Assembly: GCA_003451585.1 (NCBI GenBank)
Contig: DMEU01000020.1
Span: forward strand, 1-64,000
From: Candidatus Omnitrophota bacterium
Lineage (GTDB): Bacteria; Omnitrophota; Gorgyraeia; Velamenicoccales; Velamenicoccaceae
Direction of reading: 5' to 3'
DNA length: 64,000 bases
Below are positions 17,645-26,140 of this stretch, one piece after another. The notes below the pieces were generated by a model. The model was not told where the DNA came from, did no database searches, and saw nothing but the letters and a program-made list of their open reading frames with translations. The position numbers were made by a program, and so were the translations under genes. Positions within the stretch are counted from its first letter, which is position 1. Each line of letters begins with the position of its first letter.

Positions 17645-19318
17645 CTACGCATACTTGTTCGTTATGGGCATCCTGCGGTCACGGCCGAATGCCTTAGGGG
17701 TTATCTTTATACCCGGGGCTGACTGCCTGCGCTTGTATTCGTTGGAGTCCACCATACGTATGACGCGGCCTGCCACATCTTTATCTACGCCTGCGCGCGT
17801 TATATCGCCAAGGCTCCTGTCCTCTTCGACATAGAGCTTTAAAATTTTATCGAGCAGGCCATATTCGGGCAAGGTATCCGAATCTTTCTGATCCGGCCTC
17901 AACTCCGCTGACGGCGCTTTTTCAAATACCCTCTTCGGGATAACATCGCCGCCTTCTTTTTTATTTTTGTAGGCGCAAAGCTCATACACCAAAGTTTTAG
18001 GCACATCTTTTATAAGGCCGAAACCTCCGGCCATATCGCCGTAAAGAGTGCAATATCCGCATGAGACCTCTGATTTATTGCCGGTATTTAAAGCAAGAAA
18101 CCCAAATTTATTCGAAAGGGCCATTATGATATTGCCGCGTATCCTGGCCTGCAGGTTCTCTTCTGTAACGTCAGGCCGGCGGCCTTCAAAAACAGCCTTA
18201 AGCAATTCCAGGTATCTGTCGAAGACATCCTGTATGGGGATGGCTTTATACGCTATATTCAAATTTTTTGCCAGCACTTCCGCGTCTTCCTTAGATTCGG
18301 CTGAAGTAAAAACCGATGGCATAAATACGCCTATCACATTATCCGCCCCTATGCTGTCTGCCGCGATAGAGGCTACCAGTGATGAATCTACGCCGCCGCT
18401 TAAACCAAGCACTACTTTTTTAAACCCATTCTTTGACAGGTAATCTTTTAGGCCAAGGACGAGCGCATCATATACTTCTTTTACCTCATCCTGGGGGCCG
18501 GTCAATGCCGCACAGGATATACCAGGCCTTTTTTTGCCTCCTACATCAAAGATCACCCCTGGCTTCTTTTTTGACTGTGGTATATCGATATCGCAGACGA
18601 GGAGTTCTTCGGTAAAGGCCCCTGCCCTGGCCAAAACTTTTCCTTTATCATCTACGATAAGGCTTGAACCGTCAAACACAAGCTCATCCTGGCCGCCTAC
18701 GAGGTTCGTATAAGAAATGAAGACCTTGTTCATCTTTGCTTGGCGCCTTAAAATGCCTTCGCGCAACCGCCCCTTGCCCATATGATACGGCGAGGCATTT
18801 ATATTCACTATTAACCTGGCACCTTTATACGCCTGGACACCTGCCGGGCCCTCCAGGTGCCATATGTCTTCGCAAATGTTTATCCCGAAAACACCCCGGC
18901 CCAGCCCAAAAACAGGAAATGTCTCACCTGAGGAAAAATAGCGCTTTTCGTCGAAAACCCCGTAATTCGGCAGAAAAACCTTGTGATAGACGCCACGGAC
19001 CTTGCCGCGATACATGACCGCTGCCGCGTTAAAAATATCTTTTTTCTTCCTGTCCGCAAATCCCGCCACAACTACTATGTCGCCTATACGGCCCGCTATC
19101 GCCTTCAACTTCTCTATATTATCATCAACAAATTGCTGTTTGAAGAGGAGGTCCTCCGGCGGATAACCCGTAACGGCAAGCTCGGGGAATGAGACGATAT
19201 CTGCCCCCATACGCGCAGCTTTCTGAGCAAAGGAAACGATCTTTTCGGCATTACCCGTCATGTCCCCAACGGTAGTATTGATCTGCGCGAGCGCTATGCG
19301 GATTTTTTGTTTCTTCAT
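17645..19318 (-). CDS. nadE: glutamine-dependent NAD+ synthetase
   Basis: Makes NAD+ from nicotinate adenine dinucleotide using glutamine. The N-terminal nitrilase-type glutaminase domain (about 1-260) carries Glu in FPELAVTGYPPEDLL, Lys in HKVFLPNYGVFDEKRYF and the nucleophile Cys in GINICEDIWH. The C-terminal synthetase domain (about 280-557) has the PP-loop VVLGLSGGVDSSLVASIA. The length, 557 residues, is right for the two-domain form. It follows the GAF-ANTAR gene across a 77-bp gap with a heptamer array. With pncA it gives part of the salvage route nicotinamide to NAD. Confidence 0.96.
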   Translation of the reverse strand: MKKQKIRIALAQINTTVGDMTGNAEKIVSFAQKAARMGADIVSFPELAVTGYPPEDLLFKQQFVDDNIEKLKAIAGRIGDIVVVAGFADRKKKDIFNAAAVMYRGKVRGVYHKVFLPNYGVFDEKRYFSSGETFPVFGLGRGVFGINICEDIWHLEGPAGVQAYKGARLIVNINASPYHMGKGRLREGILRRQAKMNKVFISYTNLVGGQDELVFDGSSLIVDDKGKVLARAGAFTEELLVCDIDIPQSKKKPGVIFDVGGKKRPGISCAALTGPQDEVKEVYDALVLGLKDYLSKNGFKKVVLGLSGGVDSSLVASIAADSIGADNVIGVFMPSVFTSAESKEDAEVLAKNLNIAYKAIPIQDVFDRYLELLKAVFEGRRPDVTEENLQARIRGNIIMALSNKFGFLALNTGNKSEVSCGYCTLYGDMAGGFGLIKDVPKTLVYELCAYKNKKEGGDVIPKRVFEKAPSAELRPDQKDSDTLPEYGLLDKILKLYVEEDRSLGDITRAGVDKDVAGRVIRMVDSNEYKRRQSAPGIKITPKAFGRDRRMPITNKYA

Positions 19319-19351
19319 ATATTAGCCATAAACTATCTTCTTACTATCATA

Positions 19352-19386
19352 ACTTGACACTTGACACTTGATACTTGAAACTTGAA
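19352..19386. repeat. heptamer array H4 (ACTTGAN units)
   Basis: Five exact-phase 7-bp units, ACTTGAC twice and then ACTTGAT and ACTTGAA twice, fill the gap between the GAF-ANTAR gene and nadE. Unlike H3 this short array has no obvious complementary half. Confidence 0.75.
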
Positions 19387-19395
19387 ACCCGCAAT

Positions 19396-20091
19396 CTATA
19401 TATTGCCTTTCATATCGTTACTCAAGATGATCGCCTCTGCCACTTCGCGCATGGACTTACGGTTATCCATGCTGTATTTTTGCATAAGCCTGTAGGCATC
19501 GGGCTCAGCCATCTTTCTTTCTTTCATCAGAATACCCTTAGCCCGTTCAACAAGTTTCCTCGTCTCGAGCTCCTCCTGGATGACCTTGGTCTTGACCAGC
19601 AGCTCCGTATTTTCAATGATAAGCGCCGCCTGGTTGGCGACAGAGCTCAAAAGGTGTATCTCATTTTTTGTGAATTTATGCGGCTCGGATGTATAAAGGT
19701 TTATGACGCCTATGACCTTGTTCTTGACGCTCATGGGCACGCACAAAAGGGAGGAAATACCCTCTTTCCTGGCCAGGTCCTTATACTTATAACCAGCCTC
19801 CTGCTGGACATCGTACACAGCGACCGGCATATTATCTTTTGCGGCCTTGCCGCTTATGCCCTCTCCCAGCCTTATCGGGGCTTTTTTAGTATAATCCTCG
19901 GATACGGTCTGAGTGGCGCGGATGACGAGTTCATTCTTATCGTTTAAAAGCATAAGCGAACAGAGCTTGGAACCCAGGGCCTGTGCTGTTACCGTGACAA
20001 TGAGCTTTAATATATCCTCCAGATACAGATCTGACGTTATGGCCTTACTGATCTTCGACAATGCTTCGATATGTGTTGATCTTTTAACCAT
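19396..20091 (-). CDS. GAF-ANTAR domain protein, probable RNA-binding antiterminator
   Basis: Sensor and RNA-binding regulator of 231 residues. A GAF domain (about 10-150, with ISGKAAKDNMPVAVYDVQ and SSLLCVPMSVKNKVIGVINLY) is followed by a coiled linker and an ANTAR domain (ETRKLVERAKGILMKERKMAEPDAYRLMQKYSMDNRKSMREVAEAI). ANTAR proteins such as AmiR, NasR and EutV prevent transcription termination by binding paired hairpins in leader RNA. The ATG at 20091 has GGAGG upstream and overlaps the end of the preceding Fe-S gene region. Its RNA target is unknown; nitrogen genes with leader hairpins nearby are candidates. Confidence 0.9.
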   Translation of the reverse strand: MVKRSTHIEALSKISKAITSDLYLEDILKLIVTVTAQALGSKLCSLMLLNDKNELVIRATQTVSEDYTKKAPIRLGEGISGKAAKDNMPVAVYDVQQEAGYKYKDLARKEGISSLLCVPMSVKNKVIGVINLYTSEPHKFTKNEIHLLSSVANQAALIIENTELLVKTKVIQEELETRKLVERAKGILMKERKMAEPDAYRLMQKYSMDNRKSMREVAEAIILSNDMKGNI

Positions 20092-20092
20092 A

Positions 20093-20782
20093 CTAGTATA
20101 TCCTCCCTGTCTTATTTTTTCCGCAGGCCTTAACGCATATGCCGCAGATAAACTGCCCAACGATATTTTGCCTCTGAAAACCTTTTAGCCTTTCAAAGCA
20201 AACCAGGTGCTTAAAATCCTTTTGTGCCTCCTGGATGGCGCCCGCCGGGCACGCCTCCACGCAGGAAAAACAGCCTCCGCAACCGTCCCCGACCGGGACG
20301 TCACTTTTAAGATCCATATCAGTCAGGACGGTCGTCAGCCTGAACTGCGCGCCGAACTCTTTTGACACAAGAAGATTATTACGGCCGATCCACCCAAGGC
20401 CGGCAAGATGACCTATCTTCTTATGCGAAAGATGCGCCTTTTGAGCGTGCCAGTCGGTGATCTGCGAAGCCGCGACAGGAAGGGCCGAAAACCCTTTTTT
20501 TTCTATCCAGGCGGCTACTGCAAATGCAAGCTGGTCCAAAAACATATTAGCCGTGCGGTAATGATGGAAATAAAGTTTTGTCGGCTGGGTCTCTATCTCC
20601 GACAAGACGAGGCTCGAAAGCCCGACGCCAAAACACACAGCGCGATCCACTATGCTTTTGACCGATCCGCTTAATTCGAACTCTCCCTTTACTCCTGAAA
20701 TATCAGCAACTCCGAACAACCCGGCGCCATGCGCTCCTGCAAATCCTTTTAACTCAGCGTAATTTTTATCTTCGGAACACAT
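20093..20782 (-). CDS. QueG-like 4Fe-4S protein
   Basis: Iron-sulfur protein of 229 residues related to epoxyqueuosine reductase. The ferredoxin-like region CGGCFSCVEACPAGAI near residue 173 gives one [4Fe-4S] site, and CFERL with CGICVKACGK near the C-terminus gives the second. The middle has HKKIGHLAGLGWIGRNNLLVSKEFG, typical of the QueG family. It is shorter than QueG (about 350 residues) and lacks the C-terminal HEAT-like region, so it is probably one of the short relatives and not necessarily the tRNA-modifying enzyme. It ends 1 bp before the GAF-ANTAR gene starts. Confidence 0.8.
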   Translation of the reverse strand: MCSEDKNYAELKGFAGAHGAGLFGVADISGVKGEFELSGSVKSIVDRAVCFGVGLSSLVLSEIETQPTKLYFHHYRTANMFLDQLAFAVAAWIEKKGFSALPVAASQITDWHAQKAHLSHKKIGHLAGLGWIGRNNLLVSKEFGAQFRLTTVLTDMDLKSDVPVGDGCGGCFSCVEACPAGAIQEAQKDFKHLVCFERLKGFQRQNIVGQFICGICVKACGKNKTGRIY

Positions 20783-20789
20783 ATAAATA

Positions 20790-21227
20790 TCAAATAGGGT
20801 TACTCGAAACGTCGGCGGTGCCGTTTAAAGAAGCCCTGATGACCCCGCTCTCATCTACAAAAAATGTCCTTACCCCTGTTACATTTGAGGTCACAGGTAC
20901 CGCAGTAAGATTAAAAGTATCAGGATCTCCGCTCAAAACAAAACTGTATCCTTGCTTGGTGCCGGAACCAAGCACGGAATCAACGTAAGAGGGGTTGGAG
21001 CTGGTTAATTCACTTAAATTTGCCGGGTAAGCCGGATTTATAGCTCGGTAAGTAGTTGTTGCCCAGGAGATGGTCTTAACGCTCGCTATGGCCGCAGCCT
21101 CGTTGGCGTTCATGCGGGAACGCAATATACCTGGGATAGCCATGGCCGCCAATAGGACTATGACGGCCACAACTACCATGATCTCAACAAGAGTGAATCC
21201 CCTTATAGATCTTTTTGACCGGTCCAT
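20790..21227 (-). CDS. type IV pilin or type II secretion pseudopilin
   Basis: Secreted pilin-like protein of 145 residues. A short basic leader ends in Gly before FTLVEIMVVVAVIVLLAAMAIPG, the prepilin peptidase site (cleavage between G and F, Glu at position 5 of the mature protein) and the N-terminal membrane helix. The C-terminal part is Ser/Thr rich and has no conserved cysteines, like GspG/PilA-type minor pilins. It overlaps the methyltransferase gene upstream by 25 bp. With the PilT-like ATPase at 51 kb it implies a type IV pilus or type II system, though the core assembly genes are not here. Confidence 0.85.
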   Translation of the reverse strand: MDRSKRSIRGFTLVEIMVVVAVIVLLAAMAIPGILRSRMNANEAAAIASVKTISWATTTYRAINPAYPANLSELTSSNPSYVDSVLGSGTKQGYSFVLSGDPDTFNLTAVPVTSNVTGVRTFFVDESGVIRASLNGTADVSSNPI

Positions 21228-21874
21228 TCGCTTTCTCTTTTTTTCCTGATATTTATATTAAACCATAACAGCAGAGAAAAAACTACAAAAAGAGATACGG
21301 CTATCTTGTCGTCTAAACCAACGCCGCCAGTCTCGGCAGAAAAACTTCGCCAGAGGTAAAAAAATAATATAAGCATGGCAAAACCACAGACGCGTATGAA
21401 CTCACCGTTACGGAAAGACTGCTTGATATCAAAGGGCTTTTTATCCGATTGCCGGTAAGGCCTTAAGGAAGGGAAAAAAACCGGCACATTCGCAAGATAT
21501 GTTTGATAGCTGCCTCCGAACTTTTCAGCCAGGACACCCTGCTCTTCCCTGATAGTACCCATATAAAGCACGTAGAAACTGGTGATATAGTAGACGTTAA
21601 GCCATAGATTATTGGCTATGACACTTACGCCTAAGCCAAGGATAAAATTACCCAGATAAAGCGGGTTGCGGGTATAAGCATAAGGCCCGCTTGTAGTCAA
21701 TACCCTGGATTTTTTTAAATAGCCGCTTGCCCAAAATCGTATGCCCAGCCCGGCCAGCATCAAAAAAACACCCCACAAAAAAGACGCGTCTGTCATATGC
21801 GCAGCCAGCGGGAAGAAGACGAAGAACGGATATACCAACCACAACCTTAACTTTTTAAACCTGATCTTTTTCAT
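21203..21874 (-). CDS. isoprenylcysteine carboxyl methyltransferase-family membrane protein
   Basis: Membrane protein of 223 residues with about five hydrophobic segments. The central [26 protein letters not shown] and the Glu-containing [26 protein letters not shown] are the S-adenosylmethionine-binding motifs of the ICMT/PEMT-type methyltransferases found widely in bacteria. The bacterial substrate is generally unknown. It overlaps mnmG by 20 bp and the pilin gene by 25 bp, so all three are probably co-transcribed. Confidence 0.82.
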   Translation of the reverse strand: MKKIRFKKLRLWLVYPFFVFFPLAAHMTDASFLWGVFLMLAGLGIRFWASGYLKKSRVLTTSGPYAYTRNPLYLGNFILGLGVSVIANNLWLNVYYITSFYVLYMGTIREEQGVLAEKFGGSYQTYLANVPVFFPSLRPYRQSDKKPFDIKQSFRNGEFIRVCGFAMLILFFYLWRSFSAETGGVGLDDKIAVSLFVVFSLLLWFNINIRKKRESEWTGQKDL

Positions 21875-23753
21875 CGGACTCCTTCTGTAACTTGCTTATG
21901 GCCACCATCAAAATAGATATGGCGGCCGGCGTTATACCGGATATCCTTGCCGCCTGGCCCAAAGATAAGGGCTTGAATTTTTCCAGTTTTTCCACTATCT
22001 CCGAAGACAACCCGCGGATACCTCTAAGATCTAGGCCTTCCGGCACCTTAATACGCTCTATTTTTTTAAACCGCTCAACCTCGTCTCTCTGTCGCTGGAT
22101 ATAACCGGCATACTTGACCTCGATCTCCACCTGCTTTACAACCTCTTCACTTGCAAAACCGCAATTTTCATCTATATGATTCAGCCCTGAAAGGTTCTTA
22201 AAACTCATCTCCGGACGTTTCAACAACTCCTCAAGAGACACCTGTTTTGAAACCTCGGAGGACCCCAGGCCCTTGAGCCTATCATTGACTTCAGAGGGTT
22301 TCAAGTGTGTACCCTTAATATATCTGATGCAGTCTGCGATATGCCTCTTCTTGGACTCCAGCGCGCTCTTCTCTTGTTCCCCCAGGAGGCCAAATGAGCA
22401 GCCGTAATGACGAAGCCTCAGGTCCGCGTTATCTTCCCTTAAAATAAGCCGGTATTCTACGCGCGAAGTGAACATTCGGTAAGGCTCGTTGGTCCCTTTT
22501 GTGGTCAGGTCGTCGATCAAGACACCGATGCAAGACTCATCCCTGCCAAGGATAAAAGGCCCTCTTCCTTTTGCCCTTAATGCGCCGTTTATGCCGGCGA
22601 TCAAACCTTGGGCAGCTGCCTCCTCGTAACCTGTTGTGCCGTTTATCTGTCCGGCAAGGTAAAGATTGCGGCAAGTTTTGGCCTCCAGGGTAGGGAATAT
22701 CTGGACGGGATCCACATAATCATACTCGATACCATAACCCGGCCTCATCATACGTGCGTCTTCTAAGCCATCGATGGAATGTAACATTTCAAGCTGTATA
22801 TCTACAGGCAGGCTCGTCGAAATGCCGTTTGGGTAAACCTCTACCGAATCCAGCCCTTCGGGCTCTAAAAAGATCTGATGTCTCGGCCGTTCTGCAAAAC
22901 GCACGATCTTATCTTCGATAGACGGGCAATAGCGCACCCCTGTCGCTTTTATCTTACCTGTGTAGAGCGGGGAACGGTCCAGCCCGCTACGTATGATCTC
23001 ATGCGTCCTATCATTAGTATAGGTGATATAGCACGGCACCTGCGGCAAAGGTAAAGATGAAGTCTTCGCTGAAAAAGGTACAGGCCGGCAGTCTCCATCC
23101 TGGCGCATAAGATCTTTATAATTGATACTGCGGCTGTCAATGCGCGGGCAGGTGCCTGTCTTAAAACGGCCGAGCGCCAAACCGGCGCTTTTAAGGCTGT
23201 CGGACAGGCTTACGGAAGAACTCTCGCCCAGCCTGCCCCCTGAAAAATGCGTCAGGCCTATGTGTATGGTCCCGTTTAAAAATGTGCCCGGGGTCAAGAC
23301 GACCGTTCTGGCGTAGAAAGATTCATTTAAAGAAGTGCGCACGCCTACCGCGATGCCGCCGTCTGTTATTACCTCCGTAACCTCTGCTTGCAATATCTCA
23401 AGGCCCGGTATATTCTCAAGAAGGCCTTTGATAAAAAGCTTATAACGGAACATATCCTCCTGCGCGCGCGAAGAACGCACAGCCGGGCCTTTGGAAGAAT
23501 TCAACATCTTAAAACTTATGCCGCAGGCATCTGCAGCCCTGCCCATCAGGCCGCCTATGGCATCGATCTCGCGGACCAACTGCCCCTTCCCGATGCCGCC
23601 GATAGCCGGATTACATGACATAGCACCTATTTGATCCAGGTTCATCGTCAAAAGCAGGACTGAACACCCCATCACAGCCGCCGCATGAGCCGCCTCCGCA
23701 CCTGCGTGGCCCGCTCCCACGATTATACAATCATATGTTTTTAAATTTCGCAT
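21855..23753 (-). CDS. mnmG: tRNA uridine 5-carboxymethylaminomethyl modification enzyme
   Basis: FAD enzyme that, with MnmE, modifies the wobble uridine of several tRNAs. The 632 residues are normal. Motifs: the dinucleotide fold [20 protein letters not shown] at the N-terminus, [28 protein letters not shown] segment near residue 46, [12 protein letters not shown] near 340, [15 protein letters not shown] near 368, and the C-terminal GidA-associated domain with HIDENCGF and [23 protein letters not shown] lies just before the ATG. It is preceded by a terminator-like hairpin and heptamer array H5 in the gap after apgM. Confidence 0.96.
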   Translation of the reverse strand: MRNLKTYDCIIVGAGHAGAEAAHAAAVMGCSVLLLTMNLDQIGAMSCNPAIGGIGKGQLVREIDAIGGLMGRAADACGISFKMLNSSKGPAVRSSRAQEDMFRYKLFIKGLLENIPGLEILQAEVTEVITDGGIAVGVRTSLNESFYARTVVLTPGTFLNGTIHIGLTHFSGGRLGESSSVSLSDSLKSAGLALGRFKTGTCPRIDSRSINYKDLMRQDGDCRPVPFSAKTSSLPLPQVPCYITYTNDRTHEIIRSGLDRSPLYTGKIKATGVRYCPSIEDKIVRFAERPRHQIFLEPEGLDSVEVYPNGISTSLPVDIQLEMLHSIDGLEDARMMRPGYGIEYDYVDPVQIFPTLEAKTCRNLYLAGQINGTTGYEEAAAQGLIAGINGALRAKGRGPFILGRDESCIGVLIDDLTTKGTNEPYRMFTSRVEYRLILREDNADLRLRHYGCSFGLLGEQEKSALESKKRHIADCIRYIKGTHLKPSEVNDRLKGLGSSEVSKQVSLEELLKRPEMSFKNLSGLNHIDENCGFASEEVVKQVEIEVKYAGYIQRQRDEVERFKKIERIKVPEGLDLRGIRGLSSEIVEKLEKFKPLSLGQAARISGITPAAISILMVAISKLQKESDEKDQV

Positions 23754-23769
23754 CTTCCCCGCGGATAAG

Positions 23770-23798
23770 AAAAAAGGACAGCCTTTTTAGCCTGCCCC
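23770..23798 (-). terminator. terminator-like repeat between apgM and mnmG
   Basis: Minus strand GGGCAG and CTGTCC (one G-U pair) enclose a 10-base A-rich loop and are followed by six T. It suits termination of the apgM transcript. On the plus strand AAAAAGGACAGC resembles AAAAGGGACAGG of the palindrome at 16791-16835, so both may come from one repeat family. Confidence 0.5.
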
Positions 23799-23817
23799 AT
23801 TTTGTAACTTTAAATTA

Positions 23818-23884
23818 TAGGTGTTAGGGACTAGGTCCTAAGGTCTATCTAGCACCTAGAACCTAAAACCTAGAACCTAGAATC
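23818..23884. repeat. heptamer array H5 (TARNNNC units, between apgM and mnmG)
   Basis: Nine 7-bp units of the same word class as H3: four of TAGGTGT/TAGGGAC type, then a 4-base break, then five of TAGCACC/TAGAACC/TAAAACC type. The two halves are roughly reverse-complementary and the break falls at the fold-back point. Confidence 0.8.
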
Positions 23885-23891
23885 CATTATG

Positions 23892-25175
23892 TTATTCCTT
23901 AGCCGTCTTTATCAAAAGGCCCATCAGGTCTTTCCCGAGCATTTCGCCGATAGACCCGGCCTGAGCGGCTTTTTCCGAAAAACTCAATGTACCGTCCGGC
24001 TTGATATTCCCGCCTGTAATGATAAGAGGCGCCGGGTCAGCTGAATGAGCTTTTAATTTGCACGGCGTTGAGTGGTCTGCCGTGATGACCACGATAGTGT
24101 CTTTAAGTTTCAATTGAGGAAGGAGATTACCGAAGAAATGTTTATCTATGGCCTCGATGGAGGCTTTTTTCTTGTTAAAATCACCGTCGTGGCCCGGCTC
24201 ATCCGGGCCTTTTATGTGGATGTATAGGCCGTCGAAATCTTTTATCTTCTGCAATGCGATCTTGGCCCAGACCGCATAATCCACATCCGAATGGCCTGTA
24301 TTCGAAGGCACATCCACTATGGCGATAGAGGTCAAAAGCGCTATGCCTTTTTCAACCGGCATCTCTACGAATGAACCGAATTTAACGCCGTAAAGCTCTT
24401 GCATAGGGGGGAACTTAGGCAGGTGGTCTCCGGCATCGCGGGACAATATGATATTTGCAGGCACTTTTCCATCAGCGATGCGTTTCTTGTTAATAGCCGC
24501 TTCCTGAAGCACCTTATGGGATTTTACGGTGAATTCGTTCAATAAAGCCGCGGCCTCAATAGCCGGCTTTGAATCCTCATAGCCGGGCATTGGCTTAGAC
24601 TCATCGACATACGGCTCGAACTTCTCTTTGGCAAGGCCGAACACACCTTCCCTGTCGTATGCCGGGTCCGTATTGGTGATCCAGGCGGACAACTGGTTGT
24701 GCATGGCACGTATGACGAGAATACCCCTGTGGCCTATTGTATTTTTAAATTCAAACGTGGCATTCGTCAGCGTTACCTTAGAATTGATCTCTCTGGATAA
24801 GAGAGCAGCCTCTTCGGTCGTCAGGTTCCTGCCTACGCGGCGGTCCTTGATAGTCTTTGCGTCGTCTTCTGCAGTGGCAAAATTAACCCGGAAAGCCACA
24901 TTGCCGTCTTTGACATCCAGGCCTTCGGCAAAAGACTCCAACGGTCCTCGCCCTGTATAATACTTATGGGCGTCATAGCCGAGAAGGCTTATAACCGCTA
25001 TATCCGATTCTGGCGCGACACCTTTAGCAACCGTATGCACCACCCCGCTCCTGCCTGCCTGCGCAAGCCTGTCCATATTAGGGGTAAGCGCGGCCTCCAA
25101 AGGGGTCTTATTACCAAGTTCCTTTACAGGCGTATCGCCCAAACCGTCCAAAACTACATATAATATCTTTTTCAT
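23892..25175 (-). CDS. apgM: 2,3-bisphosphoglycerate-independent phosphoglycerate mutase (archaeal type)
   Basis: Interconverts 3- and 2-phosphoglycerate in glycolysis. It belongs to the alkaline-phosphatase superfamily ApgM group: N-terminal YVVLDGLGDTPVKELGNKTPLEAALTPNMDRLA with the metal-binding Asp, SDIAVISLLGYD with the Ser that is phosphorylated, GPDEPGHDGDFNKK near residue 320, and VVITADHSTPC near 360. The start at 25175 follows GGGAG with a suitable gap; a frame to 25214 adds unrelated residues. The product is 427 residues. This archaeal-type form is common in several deep bacterial lineages. Confidence 0.94.
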   Translation of the reverse strand: MKKILYVVLDGLGDTPVKELGNKTPLEAALTPNMDRLAQAGRSGVVHTVAKGVAPESDIAVISLLGYDAHKYYTGRGPLESFAEGLDVKDGNVAFRVNFATAEDDAKTIKDRRVGRNLTTEEAALLSREINSKVTLTNATFEFKNTIGHRGILVIRAMHNQLSAWITNTDPAYDREGVFGLAKEKFEPYVDESKPMPGYEDSKPAIEAAALLNEFTVKSHKVLQEAAINKKRIADGKVPANIILSRDAGDHLPKFPPMQELYGVKFGSFVEMPVEKGIALLTSIAIVDVPSNTGHSDVDYAVWAKIALQKIKDFDGLYIHIKGPDEPGHDGDFNKKKASIEAIDKHFFGNLLPQLKLKDTIVVITADHSTPCKLKAHSADPAPLIITGGNIKPDGTLSFSEKAAQAGSIGEMLGKDLMGLLIKTAKE

Positions 25176-25204
25176 CGTTAATCTCCCTTTCTCCAAAGGG
25201 ACAC

Positions 25205-25234
25205 ATTCTAACACCTCAAGGTTAGGCGTGGCAA
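25205..25234 (-). promoter_or_regulatory. sigma70-type promoter of apgM
   Basis: Minus strand: TTGCCA (25229-25234), 18-base spacer, TAGAAT (25205-25210). The start would be about 23 bases before the ATG. Confidence 0.55.
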
Positions 25235-25257
25235 GGGATTTTTACTGCGCAAAATTC

Positions 25258-25728
25258 TCAATAGGCCCTTTTATCCTCAAGCCTGTCCCAGGCCCTGAAA
25301 AGCTCAAGGCACTCGGCTTTAAGAAAACCGCCCTTAAGCTTAATACGGCTCCCTCCAAGCCTCTTCATATCAGCGTTAGATATAACCAATTCGCTGAAAC
25401 CAAGTTCTTTGGCGTCTGCTATCCTTGCCCCATAGACGATCTTTGATATCTTTGCCCAGTGGCAGGCGCTAAAACACATAGGGCACGGCTCACATGTGGA
25501 ATAAATAACGCAGCCGGAAAGGTCTACGGACCGCAATTTCTTGCATGCCAGCCTTATGGCGCGCATCTCCGCATGCGCCAGTATGTCAGTATCTGCCCAG
25601 ACGCCGTTATGGGCGGACGCGATTACCAGGCCGTTCTTGACTATACAGGCGCCGAAAGGCGTCTGCCCGCGCCTGATGCCCTCTTTAGCCTTGGTTATGG
25701 CTCTACGCATGAATCTTTTATTATTCAT
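25258..25728 (-). CDS. nucleoside deaminase, cytidine-deaminase-like zinc enzyme
   Basis: Zinc-dependent deaminase of 156 residues. The catalytic HAE motif (ILAHAEMRAIRLA) and zinc cysteines CEPCPMCFSACHWA are both present. The overall sequence (KEGIRRGQTPFGACIVKNG, YGARIADAKELGF) resembles guanine deaminase GuaD of the bacterial CDA fold more than TadA, but the substrate cannot be fixed from sequence. The ATG at 25728 is preferred over the longer frame to 25803 because conserved residues begin there. It overlaps the PilZ gene end by 8 bp. Confidence 0.85.
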   Translation of the reverse strand: MNNKRFMRRAITKAKEGIRRGQTPFGACIVKNGLVIASAHNGVWADTDILAHAEMRAIRLACKKLRSVDLSGCVIYSTCEPCPMCFSACHWAKISKIVYGARIADAKELGFSELVISNADMKRLGGSRIKLKGGFLKAECLELFRAWDRLEDKRAY

Positions 25729-26101
25729 GGACTGACGGCTTATTTGCCAAAATAGAAAATACGAATTTTTGCACTTCCAGCCTGTCTTCGTCTGAAATCT
25801 CAATAAATTCTATGCCGGTATCACAACGAGAGACCTCATTTTTTCTGGATACGACCTCAAAGGTATCCACCCACATAACACGGCCCTTGGCATTGATACG
25901 CCTGCCAGTAGGCAAGTTAAATTTAAGATATATGCTATCCCCTTTAGCCAAAGGCTCGTAAACCATAAGGCATATGCCGCCTTCCGAAATATTTTTAGTC
26001 GTATCGGAATTCGTCTCTTTATCAGCCTCTTGCCCTTTAATCTTATGCCAACACACATCAACGTCAATTGCCAAACGGGGATACCTTCTGCGTTCATCCA
26101 T
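25721..26101 (-). CDS. PilZ-domain protein
   Basis: Probable cyclic-di-GMP receptor of 126 residues. It starts with the RxxxR motif (MDERRRYPRLAID) and has the NISEGGICLMV form of the (D/N)xSxxG motif near residue 48, the two binding elements of PilZ domains. A hydrophobic-flanked beta-barrel follows. The ATG at 26101 has GGAGG five bases upstream, so it is preferred over 26125. It may tune pili or surface export in response to c-di-GMP; no diguanylate cyclase is in the window. Confidence 0.88.
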   Translation of the reverse strand: MDERRRYPRLAIDVDVCWHKIKGQEADKETNSDTTKNISEGGICLMVYEPLAKGDSIYLKFNLPTGRRINAKGRVMWVDTFEVVSRKNEVSRCDTGIEFIEISDEDRLEVQKFVFSILANKPSVHE

Positions 26102-26140
26102 GTTGCCTCCAATATTATCGGACATCAGTTTATAATACGG

